Assembly: GCA_963786395.1 (NCBI GenBank)
Contig: CAWAZD010000019.1
Location: 60,669 to 124,668 of the forward strand
Length of the DNA: 64,000 nt
Direction: 5' to 3'
From: Fen-1301 sp963786395
GTDB taxonomy: Bacteria > Bacteroidota > Ignavibacteria > Ignavibacteriales > Ignavibacteriaceae
Shown here in pieces: positions 26,966 to 36,908 of this stretch; positions within the stretch are counted from its first letter, which is position 1; each line of letters begins with the position of its first letter. Both the position numbers and the translations under genes were made by a program. Below the pieces are notes generated by a model, which worked only from the letters and a program-made list of their open reading frames with translations, made no database searches and was not told where the DNA came from.

Positions 26966-27994
26966 TTATCTCTTTAACGTATGCCCGTGAGATTCTGAAA
27001 CAGTGCGGTCCTGAGAATAAATAAGCTGTCTTAGACAATCATTACATCCAAGTGGATTCTCATCCACACATTTCTTGTTAGGATAAATTTTATAGTTCTC
27101 TCTGTAGGGCAGGGGAGTATAGTTTGGCATTATAACATTCGCTCCAACTTGAAGTCCCTTCTCCCTGCCATGTTCATCAAGAGTGGCAAGAGCAGTGGTT
27201 GCGGGAATATGCGCATTCTTCAATACAATTCTAGCTATTGCCATAGTCTGTAAAGTGAAATTGATATTAGCATGTGCTATTCCCCTGTATGGTGTTTCAG
27301 GTGATGGAATAAATGGACTAATTGACGCCATGTCAACATCAAGTTCGCGGCATAAAATTATATCATCTGCTATATCCTCAACCGTCTGGCGGGGAAGCCC
27401 TATAAGATTACCGCTGCCGATCTGAAATCCAATACTCTTAAGAAATCTTAAATGGATTATCCTTTCTTCAAGCGATTGGTCAAGATGATAAATAGAATAA
27501 AGTTCAGGGTTTGCTGTTTCATGTTTGAGTAGATATCTGTCCGCCCCTGCTGCACGCCATGCTTCATAATCCTTAAAGTCTCTCTCTCCGAGACTCAGTG
27601 TTATTGCCATATCAAGTTCATCTTTTACGGCAGTTATAATTTCAGTTACATATTTCCGGGAGTAATTACTATCTTCACCCGACTGTAAGACAATTGTTTT
27701 AATGCCAAAACTGTAAATAGTCTTTGCAGTGTCCACTATTTCCTTTAGGTTCATTCTGTAACGTTCAAGTTCCGGGTTACTTTTTCTTAAACCGCAGTAA
27801 AGACAATCCTGCTCGCAATAATTTGAGAATTCAATTATCCCTCTTAGATGTACTTCATCACCGCAATACTGTTTCCGAACCTCATCTGCTCTCAGGTAAA
27901 GGTCAAAAATATCAATACTGTTTTCCAATGAAAGCAGGAAAACAATTTCTTCTTTTGATAAATAATCATTATATAGAAATTCGGATAGAAGCAT
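26966..27994 (-). CDS. hydE: [FeFe]-hydrogenase maturase HydE (radical SAM)
   Basis: The protein has about 342 residues from the ATG at 27994; a TTG two codons upstream is possible. The radical-SAM cluster motif C-E-Q-D-C-L-Y-C (CxxxCxxC) lies near residue 53. HydE-typical stretches are L-Q-S-G-E-D, K-H-E-T-A-N-P, I-G-L-P-R-Q-T, I-S-P-F-I-P-S-P-E-T-P-Y and I-M-P-N-Y-T-P. HydE acts on the iron-carbonyl-cyanide intermediate from HydG during assembly of the two-iron subcluster. It is transcribed after hydG on the minus strand with a 160-base gap holding hairpin repeats, and serves the two hydrogenases to the right. Confidence 0.95.
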   Translation of the reverse strand: MLLSEFLYNDYLSKEEIVFLLSLENSIDIFDLYLRADEVRKQYCGDEVHLRGIIEFSNYCEQDCLYCGLRKSNPELERYRMNLKEIVDTAKTIYSFGIKTIVLQSGEDSNYSRKYVTEIITAVKDELDMAITLSLGERDFKDYEAWRAAGADRYLLKHETANPELYSIYHLDQSLEERIIHLRFLKSIGFQIGSGNLIGLPRQTVEDIADDIILCRELDVDMASISPFIPSPETPYRGIAHANINFTLQTMAIARIVLKNAHIPATTALATLDEHGREKGLQVGANVIMPNYTPLPYRENYKIYPNKKCVDENPLGCNDCLRQLIYSQDRTVSESHGHTLKR

Positions 27995-28065
27995 AAACAA
28001 GTTAAAAGTAAAAAGTTAAACGTAAAAATAGGAACAAAACCCTTAGGTGAAAACATTCATGCGAA

Positions 28066-28156
28066 TCAGGGTATTCCAGCTTTCGCGGGAAGGGGATAAA
28101 TCCCCTCACGTCTGTGTAATTTATTCTATAATCCCAGGCATAAACGCCAGGGCTAC
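28066..28156. repeat. Dispersed hairpin repeats between hydG and hydE
   Basis: Two members of the window's intergenic repeat families occur here: a GGTATTCCAGCTTTCGCGGG-type hairpin (28069-28090) and CCCAGGC-ATAAAC-GCCAGGG near 28133-28153. They may act as a transcript-stabilising or attenuating element between hydG and hydE. Confidence 0.6.
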
Positions 28157-28162
28157 TTTAAC

Positions 28163-29554
28163 TTAATAAAATACGTCTCTTTCTCCTGCATCAACACGAG
28201 CCACCATTTTCTCTACTTTGTTTTTAATGGTTCCTTCAAGTGAATCCATTTCTTTACCAAGAAAATCCAACGCTAATGTTTTAGTATCTTCTGAAGCAAA
28301 ATCATTTAGATATTCCTTGAATGTAGCCATAGCATTGGGGACACAAATCTTTCCTATGTCACCGCTTTTAGCAAGCGCCATAAATCTGTCACCAGTTCTG
28401 TTGGAACGATAGCAGGCAGTGCAAAAACTTGGCAAGTAACCTAATGAAGCACAATCTTTTACAACTTCATCAAGCGAACGATGGTCACCAAGCTGGAACT
28501 GTTCTCTGTCATGCTCATTAACGCTTTCCTGAGATTCTTTATATTGCCCCGGCGCAGTTCTGCTGCCTGCACTTATCTGTGAAACACCAACCTCAAACAA
28601 TTCTCTTCTTAATTCAGCCCTTTCACGGGTAGACATTATGATTCCTGTATAGGGAACTGCCAGCCTGAGTATGGCAACTATTCTTTTAAATGACAGATCA
28701 TCAACAGCGTGAGGAGGGGAAACGGCCGCCGGTGCATTTAATGCCGGCTCAAGTCGGGGAACAGAAAGTGTATGAGGACCTACTCCGTATTTGAAATCAA
28801 GATCAAACGCATGCATTAAAAGTGCAAGTGTCTCAAACCTGTAATCAGTTAAACCAAATAGAGCTCCCATTCCTACATCATCAATTCCTGCCTGAAGCGC
28901 ACGGTCCATTGCGAACAATCTCCATGCGTAATCTCTTTTGGGGCCCGAAGGATGCATTTCCAGATATGTTTTATAATGATAAGTTTCCTGGAAACATTGG
29001 TAAGTACCAATTCCATAGTCTTTAAGTTCACGGAATTTCTCTACTGACAGAGGAGCCATGTTAACATTTACACGGCGGATGTTACTTCCGTTATAATTGA
29101 TCTGATATATCCTCCCGATTGCTTCACCAATAGACTTAACATCGGCAAGTTTCGGATGTTCTCCGCATACAAGCAATAGCCGCTTCTGTCCCTGCTTAAC
29201 AAGGAATTCTGCTTCTGATACAATTTCATCTATGGTCAGACTTCTTCTTTTAAGTTCCCTGTTATCTTTTCTGAACGCACAGTACAGACAATTATTAACG
29301 CATACGTTTGTTGTGTACAAGGGGGCAAACAAGACAATCCTGTTTCCATATATTTTTTCTTTTACTTCCTTTGCGGCATGGAAAAGTTCATCGTATAATT
29401 CCGGTGAGGATATGTTTAGAAGTGCTGCGCTTTCTCTGATCGTAAGACCCTTCGCCTCACGTCCCTTTTTAATAATATCTTTCTGGAGTTCCTTATCAAA
29501 GAGAGTATCATCTTCAATAAGTGAATTGATATAGTTTTCATTAATAAATAACAT
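28163..29554 (-). CDS. hydG: [FeFe]-hydrogenase maturase HydG (radical SAM tyrosine lyase)
   Basis: The protein has about 463 residues from the ATG at 29554, which has AGGTGA upstream; a GTG at 29563 is also possible. The radical-SAM motif C-V-N-N-C-L-Y-C is near residue 87. The C-terminal auxiliary-cluster motif is C-T-A-C-Y-R followed 22 residues later by C-V-P-N-A, matching the C-x2-C-x22-C pattern that sets HydG apart from ThiH. HydG splits tyrosine to give CO and cyanide for the H-cluster. It is the first gene of the leftward maturase pair. A palindrome at 29586-29605 lies about 30 bases upstream. Confidence 0.96.
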   Translation of the reverse strand: MLFINENYINSLIEDDTLFDKELQKDIIKKGREAKGLTIRESAALLNISSPELYDELFHAAKEVKEKIYGNRIVLFAPLYTTNVCVNNCLYCAFRKDNRELKRRSLTIDEIVSEAEFLVKQGQKRLLLVCGEHPKLADVKSIGEAIGRIYQINYNGSNIRRVNVNMAPLSVEKFRELKDYGIGTYQCFQETYHYKTYLEMHPSGPKRDYAWRLFAMDRALQAGIDDVGMGALFGLTDYRFETLALLMHAFDLDFKYGVGPHTLSVPRLEPALNAPAAVSPPHAVDDLSFKRIVAILRLAVPYTGIIMSTRERAELRRELFEVGVSQISAGSRTAPGQYKESQESVNEHDREQFQLGDHRSLDEVVKDCASLGYLPSFCTACYRSNRTGDRFMALAKSGDIGKICVPNAMATFKEYLNDFASEDTKTLALDFLGKEMDSLEGTIKNKVEKMVARVDAGERDVFY

Positions 29555-29585
29555 CCTGTTCACCTAATGCTTTTTATGTAATTAG

Positions 29586-29605
29586 TTTATTGATTCATCA
29601 ATAAA
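29586..29605. promoter_or_regulatory. Palindromic operator candidate in the divergent hydG/aspA region
   Basis: Arms TTTATTGAT (29586-29594) and ATCAATAAA (29597-29605) are perfectly symmetrical around TC. The TTGAT/ATCAA halves resemble CRP/FNR-type half sites, but the spacer is two bases rather than four. It lies just upstream of hydG and about 190 bases from aspA. A lone TTATTGAT half also occurs at 32453-32460, before the hydrogenase operon. Confidence 0.45.
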
Positions 29606-29796
29606 GGTGAATCCTGATAAGAATGATTCCCAATTAGTGTACCAGAAAAAATACCCCTGTTTTTCTTTCATTTAGAAAGAATATTAAAAGAAACTTCTTA
29701 ATAAAGAGAATTTATTTTAGCTAAAGAATGGATTTGACCGGAAAGATCAATATATCCGCTGTTTTTTAATGGAATAGTTTTTGAAAATTGAGGCGC

Positions 29797-31215
29797 ATGA
29801 GACAAGAGAAAGATTCATTAGGGATGGAATTATTAGATGATACTGCAGTTTACGGTATTCATGCCCTTAGGGGATTTAAGAATTTCCCGGTTAGCGGTGA
29901 AAGAATAAATCCGTATCTTATTAAAGGTGGCTTACTTGTCAAGAAAGCAGCCACGGAGACAAACTATAAATGTAGTTTACTTTCCACTGATATATATCAA
30001 CCGGTCATTTCTGCTATTGACAAACTTCTTGATGAAACAGACCGTTTCATTGAATCAGGCGACACATCAATTTATAATAAGATAATAGTTGACCCTCTTC
30101 AGGGAGGAGCCGGTACGTCTCTTAATATGAATCTGAATGAGATAATCGCAAATACCGCACTGAAAATTGCAGGCAGAAACTATGGACAATATGAGATAAT
30201 ACATCCAATAGATGATGTTAATTTATCTCAGTCGACAAATGACGTTATCCCTACAGCGCTTAAGATTGCCTCAATAATTTTACTCAGAGAACTGGCTAAA
30301 TCATATGCTTCTCTTCAGGGGGCGCTTCAGGAAAAGGAAGTAGATTTCAGTAATATTCTAAAACTTGCAAGGACACAATACCAGGATGCGGTGCCAATAA
30401 TGTTGGGTCAGGAGTTTGGGGCTTATGCTCAGGCTATTGCAAGAGACCGTTGGAGATTATATAATGGCGAGGAGAGATTAAGGTCTGTAAATCTTGGCGG
30501 AACTGCAGTTGGGAATTCTATAACAGCTGACCTTTCCTATGTTTTAAGCGTTAATTCGGAACTGAAAAAGGTCACAGGTTTACCTTTAGCAAAAGGTGAA
30601 GACCTGATAGATACAACCCAAAACCTTGATGTATTTGTTGAGGTGCACGGGCTTGTAAAATCAGGAGCTGTTTCACTAATAAAAATATGTAATGATCTAA
30701 GGTTCATGTCTTCGGGTCCCGAAGGTGGAATAGGTGAAATTAATCTGCCGCCAATGCAGGCGGGGTCAAGCATTATGCCCGGCAAAGTTAACCCGGTTAT
30801 TCCGGAAAACATGATACAGATTTGCGAGCTGGTAAAGGGACACGATTCTGTAATTAGTAATCTCATTAGTTCCGGTAACCTGGAACTGAATCCCTTTACT
30901 CCTTTAATTGCACATCTATTCCTGAAATCACTTTCCCTGCTCAAAGAGGGGATTGATAATTTTACATCAAAATGTGTTAAAGGGATTAAGGCTAATAAAG
31001 AAAGATGCTGGGATAACCTGTCACGCTCATCAGCTCCGGCAGCATCTTTAATCAAAATATTTGGTTATGATAAGATTGCCGAGATTGTAAAAGAAAGCGT
31101 TGAGAAAAAGATTCCATTTACTGAAGCGTTAATGAAACTAAATATAATAAGTGAGCTCGATTTAAAGGAAATATTATCCGGTAAAGAATTAAATGAACCG
31201 CGTCCCTCAGTCTGA
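29797..31215 (+). CDS. aspA: Aspartate ammonia-lyase-family enzyme of the hydrogenase maturation cluster
   Basis: The protein has about 472 residues from the ATG at 29797; the TTG at 29788 is an alternative. It is a fumarase/aspartase superfamily member: Y-G-I-H-A-L-R, N-L-S-Q-S-T-N-D-V-I-P-T and the signature G-S-S-I-M-P-G-K-V-N-P. Aspartase converts aspartate to fumarate and ammonia. Genes like this recur inside hyd maturation clusters of other anaerobes. Here it overlaps hydF by 23 bases, so the two are translationally linked. A role in supplying ammonia for the bridging dithiomethylamine ligand is a reasonable guess, not shown by the sequence. True aspartase activity is likely but not certain. 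Confidence 0.88.
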   Translation: MRQEKDSLGMELLDDTAVYGIHALRGFKNFPVSGERINPYLIKGGLLVKKAATETNYKCSLLSTDIYQPVISAIDKLLDETDRFIESGDTSIYNKIIVDPLQGGAGTSLNMNLNEIIANTALKIAGRNYGQYEIIHPIDDVNLSQSTNDVIPTALKIASIILLRELAKSYASLQGALQEKEVDFSNILKLARTQYQDAVPIMLGQEFGAYAQAIARDRWRLYNGEERLRSVNLGGTAVGNSITADLSYVLSVNSELKKVTGLPLAKGEDLIDTTQNLDVFVEVHGLVKSGAVSLIKICNDLRFMSSGPEGGIGEINLPPMQAGSSIMPGKVNPVIPENMIQICELVKGHDSVISNLISSGNLELNPFTPLIAHLFLKSLSLLKEGIDNFTSKCVKGIKANKERCWDNLSRSSAPAASLIKIFGYDKIAEIVKESVEKKIPFTEALMKLNIISELDLKEILSGKELNEPRPSV

Positions 31216-32434
31216 AAGAAAACATATAGTTATAACCGGCAGAAGAAATGTCGGTAAATCATCGTTGATGAATGCTTTCATCGGTCAGGATATTTCTATA
31301 ATTAGTGATATTCCGGGTACCACAACTGATCCGGTTAAAAAACCGATGGAATTGCCTCCGTATGGACCGGTTATTTTAATCGATACTGCTGGAATTGATG
31401 ATGTAGGTGAATTAGGAACCCAAAGAATAAGTAAAACTCTTAAAGCAATTGCCGGAGCTGACTTTGTTATTGTTGTAATTGATGCTCAGGAATGTTTACA
31501 TGCCGAGGAAAAAGAACTTTTCAGTTACCTTGAAAAATTATCTATTCCTTACCTAATAGTGCTTAATAAAATAGAGTTTGGTGTTAACCTTGATCTCCTT
31601 AAAGAGATTAAGAAAATGAAGAAAATTCATTTTGAAGTATCCTGTACGGAAAATGTTGGAATACATGAAATTAAGACAAAAATTACCCGCCTTCTTCCTA
31701 GTGACATAGAGCCGCCTCTGATAGGGGACCTTGTAAACCAGGGAGATATTGTTGTACTTGTCGTCCCCATCGATCTTGGTGCTCCAAAAGGTAGATTAAT
31801 TTTGCCCCAGGTTCAGACTATAAGAGAAGCTTTGGATGAAGATACTATTGTAGTTATCTCAAAAGATAAAGAATTAAGATCTGTGCTCGGAAGTCTGAAA
31901 AGAGAACCTAAACTGGTTGTTACTGACAGCCAGGCAATTATGAGAGTTATTGCGGATGTCCCAGACCATATAAATTTAACTACCTTTTCAATTCTGATGG
32001 CAAGGCATAAAGGAGAACTTCCCGTATTTGTCCGTGGAATAAGAAGAATTGAAGAACTAAAGGATGGCGACAGGGTTCTAATCGCTGAAGCTTGTACACA
32101 TCATTCCCAGGAAGATGACATCGGACGCGTTAAAATTCCCCGTTGGTTGAGATTACATACTAAAATGGATCTTGATATTGAAGTCAGAAGCGGAGAAGAT
32201 TTTCCAGAAAACCTGACTGATTATAAACTTATTGTCCATTGCGGCGGGTGCATGATTACCAGGCACAATATGCTCTCAAGAATTAAACAAGCTAAGCTTC
32301 TTAATGTACCAATTGTCAATTATGGAGTGCTTATTTCTTATATGCATGGCGCTATTCCCAGAGCCATTTTACCCTTCGAAGAAGCTGTTTCTGAATGGAA
32401 AAGAAAGACTTCACCTGCTCATCTCCAACTATAG
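31193..32434 (+). CDS. hydF: [FeFe]-hydrogenase maturation GTPase HydF
   Basis: The 413 residues contain an N-terminal GTPase with G1 (G-R-R-N-V-G-K-S-S), G3 (D-T-A-G) and G4 (N-K-I-E). A dimerization domain follows, then the C-terminal cluster-binding domain with A-C-T-H-H and, about 50 residues on, H-C-G-G-C: the CxH...HCxxC motif specific to HydF. HydF is the scaffold that carries the two-iron precursor to apo-HydA. Its start lies inside the end of aspA. The first hydrogenase operon begins 215 bases downstream. Confidence 0.96.
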   Translation: MNRVPQSERKHIVITGRRNVGKSSLMNAFIGQDISIISDIPGTTTDPVKKPMELPPYGPVILIDTAGIDDVGELGTQRISKTLKAIAGADFVIVVIDAQECLHAEEKELFSYLEKLSIPYLIVLNKIEFGVNLDLLKEIKKMKKIHFEVSCTENVGIHEIKTKITRLLPSDIEPPLIGDLVNQGDIVVLVVPIDLGAPKGRLILPQVQTIREALDEDTIVVISKDKELRSVLGSLKREPKLVVTDSQAIMRVIADVPDHINLTTFSILMARHKGELPVFVRGIRRIEELKDGDRVLIAEACTHHSQEDDIGRVKIPRWLRLHTKMDLDIEVRSGEDFPENLTDYKLIVHCGGCMITRHNMLSRIKQAKLLNVPIVNYGVLISYMHGAIPRAILPFEEAVSEWKRKTSPAHLQL

Positions 32435-32599
32435 CAATTATCCTGCCAATTATTATTGATTGCTAAATGTGAATTATTACCCATTATCAACAATCTTTCT
32501 ATTTTGAGATGTTTTTTCTAATATTTAAGAATATTCTCATAAGCAAGATAGAATTATTTAGTTTAAGTGATTTAGATTAGGTATAACTGTTTCAAGTTC

Positions 32600-32615
32600 T
32601 GGCACTTAAAATGAA
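32600..32615 (+). promoter_or_regulatory. Sigma-54-like promoter candidate before hydC1
   Basis: TGGCAC at 32600-32605 is a perfect -24 box, and ATGAA follows at the -12 position with correct spacing but lacks the C of TTGC. The same TGA deviation occurs in the candidate before the symporter gene. The hydC1 ATG is 34 bases further on. Confidence 0.33.
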
Positions 32616-32648
32616 GATGTTATAGCGAAATTTCAAGGGTCACTAAAA

Positions 32649-33144
32649 ATGCACTCAAAAATATTTGAAGAATATCAACCAAATGATAAAAGCAGTCTAA
32701 TTCCTCTGTTGCAGGATGTCCAAAGTATTTATGGGTATTTGCCTGAAGATGCTCTTCAGGAGATATCGGAATTTGTCGGAATTCCATTAAGCAGGGTTTA
32801 TGGTGTTGCTACTTTTTATAACCAGTTCAGATTTGATACCTCTGGGGGAAAATGTTATCAGAGTTTGCAGGGGAACTGCATGCCATGTTAAAAATTCTGC
32901 CAATATACTCTATGCGCTTGAAAGTACATTAAATATAAAGGCTGGTCAAACCTCAAGAGATAAAAAATTTTCTATAGAAGTTGTAAACTGCATCGGAGCA
33001 TGCAGTATTGCGCCGGTTATTACGGTAAATGATGAATATTTCGGAAGACTGACTGTAAAAGAAATTCCTGCAATATTGAAGAAATATATGAATGCACCAA
33101 AACCGAAGCAGTCTGAATCAACAACAGAGAAGAGTTTAGCATGA
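32649..33144 (+). CDS. hydC: Hydrogenase HydC subunit (NuoE-like), set 1; one frameshift
   Basis: Joined across a break near 32838 (one extra G), this gives about 165 residues. The helical N-part (L-Q-D-V-Q-S-I-Y-G-Y-L-P, G-V-A-T-F-Y-N-Q-F) leads to a thioredoxin-like [2Fe-2S] domain with C-R-G-T-A-C and C-I-G-A-C. It is the small iron-sulfur subunit that hands electrons to the HydB flavin site in bifurcating hydrogenases. Its stop overlaps the start of hydB by four bases. Confidence 0.9.
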
Positions 33145-35131
33145 AAAATTTCTTAGATAAATGTTGTAGTGAATGCTGGCATACTGCCGAAAAACCGTGC
33201 GAACTCTTTGTCAGATGCTGTACTGAAGGTCCATTATGTCATCATGATAAAGAATGCCAGGATAAATTCAATACTCTTAACAAAAGATTAAAATATGAAG
33301 AGCACGAAGTGCCAATTATTTTTATTGGCATGGGAACCTGCGGTCTTGCTTCAGGAGCTCAGAAAGTGGAAGAGGCAATAATCAGCGAACTTAACAAGTT
33401 TGGTCTTTCTGCACATATTGAACCAACCGGTTGTGTCGGGTTACTGCGCAAAAGAAGTTATTGTTGATATAAAATTACCGGGTCAGGACAGAATTTCTTA
33501 TTGCGAAATTACTCCTAAGATAGTTCCTAAATTTATTCAAAGAACTCTCGTTGAAAAAGGAATATTCAAGGAAAAACTACTTGGTACTTATGGTAAACCA
33601 ACTGAAGAAGTTAATTCTATAAATGACGACCCTTTCTTTAAACATCAGTTAAAAATAGTTCTTGAACATTGCGGAATTTTCAATCCGGATTCTATTGATA
33701 CTTATTTAGCTTATGGTGGTTTCAAAGGATTCGATAAAGTACTTCGTCTATTGAAACCTGAGGAAGTTGTTAAGGAAATTACACATGCGGTTTAAGAGGA
33801 AGAGGCGGCGCGGGTTTCCCTACAGGTAAAGAAATGGGAATTTGCCTTTAAACAGAAATCTGATCAGAAATACCTTATCTGCAATGCGGATGAAGGAGAT
33901 CCCGGTGCTTTTATGGATCGTTCCGTTCTGGAAAGCGATCCTTTCCGTTTAGTCGAAGGTATGCTTATCGGTGCCTATGCAATAGGCGCATCAAAAGGAT
34001 ATATATATTGCCGCGCCGAATATCCCCTTGCAATCAAAAGATTGGAAAATACTATTAAGCAGTGCAGGGAATATGGTCTACTAGGGAATAATATTCTTGA
34101 CAGTGATTTCAGCTTTGAATTAAAAATTAAAAAGGGAGCCGGAGCTTTCGTCTGCGGTGAAGAAACTGCTTTAATCGGCTTCGATTGAAGGTAGAAGAGG
34201 AATGCCAAAACCAAGACCACCTTATCCGGTTGTTTCCGGACTGTTTGGAAAACCAACAGTTATCAATAATGTTGAGACATTTGCAAATGTAGCCGGAATA
34301 ATGTCCAAAGGGTCCGATTGGTTTGCTTCAATCGGTACTGCAAATTCAAAAGGAACAAAAGTATTCTCATTAAGCGGTAAGATTAAGAATACAGGTCTAG
34401 TAGAAATACCTATGGGTGTTACTCTTAATGATATAGTTTTTAAGATCGGAGGCGGGATTCCTTTTAACAAGAAATTTAAGGCTGTCCAGATTGGTGGTCC
34501 TTCGGGTGGATGTTTACCAGAAAGTGTAATGAACACCCAGGTTGATTATGAATCCTTAAAAAGTGTTGGAGCAATGATGGGTTCCGGCGGATTTGTTGTA
34601 ATGGATGAAGATACCTGTATGGTTGATGTTGCGAAGTATTTTCTTCACATTTATTCAGCAGGAATCATGCGGTAAATGCGTGCCATGCAGGGAAGGGACT
34701 AAAAGGATGCTCGAAATAATTGAAAGAATCCCGGTTAGTTATAAAAATACAAAGAATAAAAAAGATCAGCTGCAGAGATTCAAAGGAATTATTCATCTTA
34801 CAAAGACTTGGCGATGTTATAAGAGATACTTCTCTATGCGGTTTAGGGCAGTCTGCTCCAAATCCTGTTATTTCCGGTTTGACTTATTTCAGAGATGAAT
34901 GGGAAACTCACTTGTTTGAAAGGGAATGCCCTGCCGGTGTATGTAAGGAAATTTTAACTTATACAATTGATAACAGATTTATGTACAGGATGTGGTGTGT
35001 GTACCAGGAAATGTGCTGTTGATGCGATTATGGGAGAAAAGAACCATGCCCATTATATAATCGAAGACAAATGTATTAAATGCGGTATGTGCTTAGAGTC
35101 CTGCAGGTTCCAGGCAATAAATGTTAATTAA
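33141..35131 (+). CDS. hydB: Hydrogenase HydB subunit (NuoF-like, NAD- and FMN-binding), set 1; several frameshifts
   Basis: Reading across breaks near 33445, 33790, 33830, 34180, 34645, 34800 and 34970 gives about 660 residues, the usual HydB length. In order: an unusual Cys-rich start (eight Cys in residues 8-38); a [2Fe-2S] thioredoxin domain (G-T-C-G, then C-V-G-Y-C); the NuoF core with R-G-R-G-G-A-G-F-P-T-G and N-A-D-E-G-D-P-G-A-F for FMN and NAD; the cluster motif E-S-C-G-K-C-V-P-C-R-E-G; and a C-terminal two-cluster ferredoxin domain (C-T-G-C-G-V-C, C-I-K-C-G-M-C). It is the NAD(H) and probable electron-branching subunit. Most breaks are single-base insertions. Confidence 0.9.
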
Positions 35132-35152
35132 AATTGAATGTTGGAGACTTAA

Positions 35153-36881
35153 ATGGTTCAGTTAACAATAAATAATATTAAAGTAAATGCTGAAGACGGG
35201 AATGACAATTCTTGACGCGGCTAAATCAGTTGGAATTTCAGTGCCAACTATTATGTCATCTTAAAGATCTTATGCCAACCGGCGCCTGCAGAATCTGTGT
35301 CCGTGGAAGTTGAAGGGCAGCGAGGTCTTGTTCCTTCATGCGCTTATCCTATTTTTGAAGGTATGGTGGTTGATACTAATTCATCCCGTGTCAGAAGAGC
35401 AAGAAAAACTATAGTTGAATTGCTTGTTGAAAACCATCCTCAGGATTGCCTCATTTGTATGCGCAATAAGAATTGCGAATTGCAGGATCTTAGTGAAAAA
35501 TATGGACTTCGCGAACACCGATATGTTGGTGAGACTAAAGAACATGCAATTGATATATCAAGCGCATCAATGGAAAGAGATCCAGCTAAGTGTATTCTAT
35601 GCGGAAGATGTGTCAGAGTCTGTCACGAGATCCAAAAAGTCGGTGCAATAGATTTTACTAACCGCGGATTTAACAGTATAGTTACTACGCCTTATAATAA
35701 AGGACTTAATGTAAGTGACTGTATTTTGTGCGGACAGTGTATCCTTGTTTGCCCTACAGCAGCTTTAATTGAAAAAAGCTCTGTTAAAGAAGTATCAGAT
35801 GCATTAAATGATAAAAATAAATATGTAGTAGTTCAGGTCGCTCCCGCAGTTAGAGCTACTCTTGGTGAGGAATACAATTTCCCACTTGGCACTGATGTAA
35901 CCGGACAGCTTGTTACAGGTCTCAGACGCCTTGGCTTTAAGAAAGTATTCGATACTAATTTTGCAGCTGATCTTACCATAATGGAAGAAGCTACTGAACT
36001 AATAACCAGGGTTAAAGAGAATAAATATCTTCCTATGTTTACAAGCTGCTGTCCGGGATGGGTTAAATTTGCAGAACAGAATTATCCGGAAGTCCTTCCG
36101 CATGTTTCTTCATGCAAATCTCCCCATGAGATGGAAGGCGCTGTATCTGAAAACTTATTATGCTAAAAAAATGGGATTGAAACCAAAGGATATCTTTGTG
36201 GTTTCAATTATGCCGTGTACAGTAAAGAAATTTGAATCGGAAAGAGCTGAATTATCTGAAGATACTCTTCAGGATGTTGATGCAGTCCTTACTACAAGAG
36301 AACTTGTACGGTTCTTTAAAATGGTTGGAATTGAATTCGAAGGATTACCACAGGACAGTTTTGATAATCCTCTTGGTGAATCAACAGGTGCAGCTGCCAT
36401 TTTCGGTACAAGTGGTGGTGTAATGGAAGCAGCTTTAAGAACCGCTTATTTCAAGATGACAGGGAAAGGTCTTGATAAAGTTGAATTTGAAAGTATCAGA
36501 GGATCAAAGGGACTAAAAGAAGCAGTTATCAATATCGATGGTACGGAACTCAATATTGCAGTTGTTAATGGCATCGGCAATGTACGAGAAGTTATTGATG
36601 AGATAAAAGAAGGTAAATCAAAATATCATTTCATTGAAGTTATGGCTTGTCCCGGAGGATGCATAAACGGAGGTGGGCAACCTATACATCAGAAACCTGA
36701 AAAGGTTGTTAAGAGAATGAAGGCTCTTTACCAAATTGATTTGGAAATGAAGACCAGAAAGTCGTATGAGAATGAATCAGTAAAAACATTATATAAAGAA
36801 TATTTTATAGAACCGAATTCTCATAAGGCTCATGAGATTCTTCATACAGATTACACAAACAGGAAAAACCTGAATAAATAA
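35153..36881 (+). CDS. hydA: [FeFe]-hydrogenase catalytic subunit HydA, set 1; several frameshifts
   Basis: It starts at an ATG preceded by GGAG. Joined across breaks near 35200, 35262, 35305 and 36145, it gives about 575 residues. Domains: plant-type [2Fe-2S] ferredoxin (C-H-L-K...G-A-C-R-I-C), His-Cys [4Fe-4S] (H-P-Q-D-C-L-I-C), a two-cluster ferredoxin (C-I-L-C-G-R-C, C-I-L-C-G-Q-C), then the H-domain with L1 T-S-C-C-P-G-W (36041-36061), L2 M-P-C-T-V-K-K and L3 M-A-C-P-G-G-C-I-N-G-G-G, and a C-terminal small-subunit-like tail. All H-cluster ligands are present, so this is an active-type enzyme of the NAD-linked bifurcating group. Confidence 0.94.
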
Positions 36882-36908
36882 ACAACGTTTAAGTTGTTAA
36901 AAAAAAAT

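Noticed and set aside
32432..32465. TAGCAAT...ATTGCTA as terminator after hydF
   Set aside because: Only seven-base AT-rich arms with a 20-base loop and no T-run.
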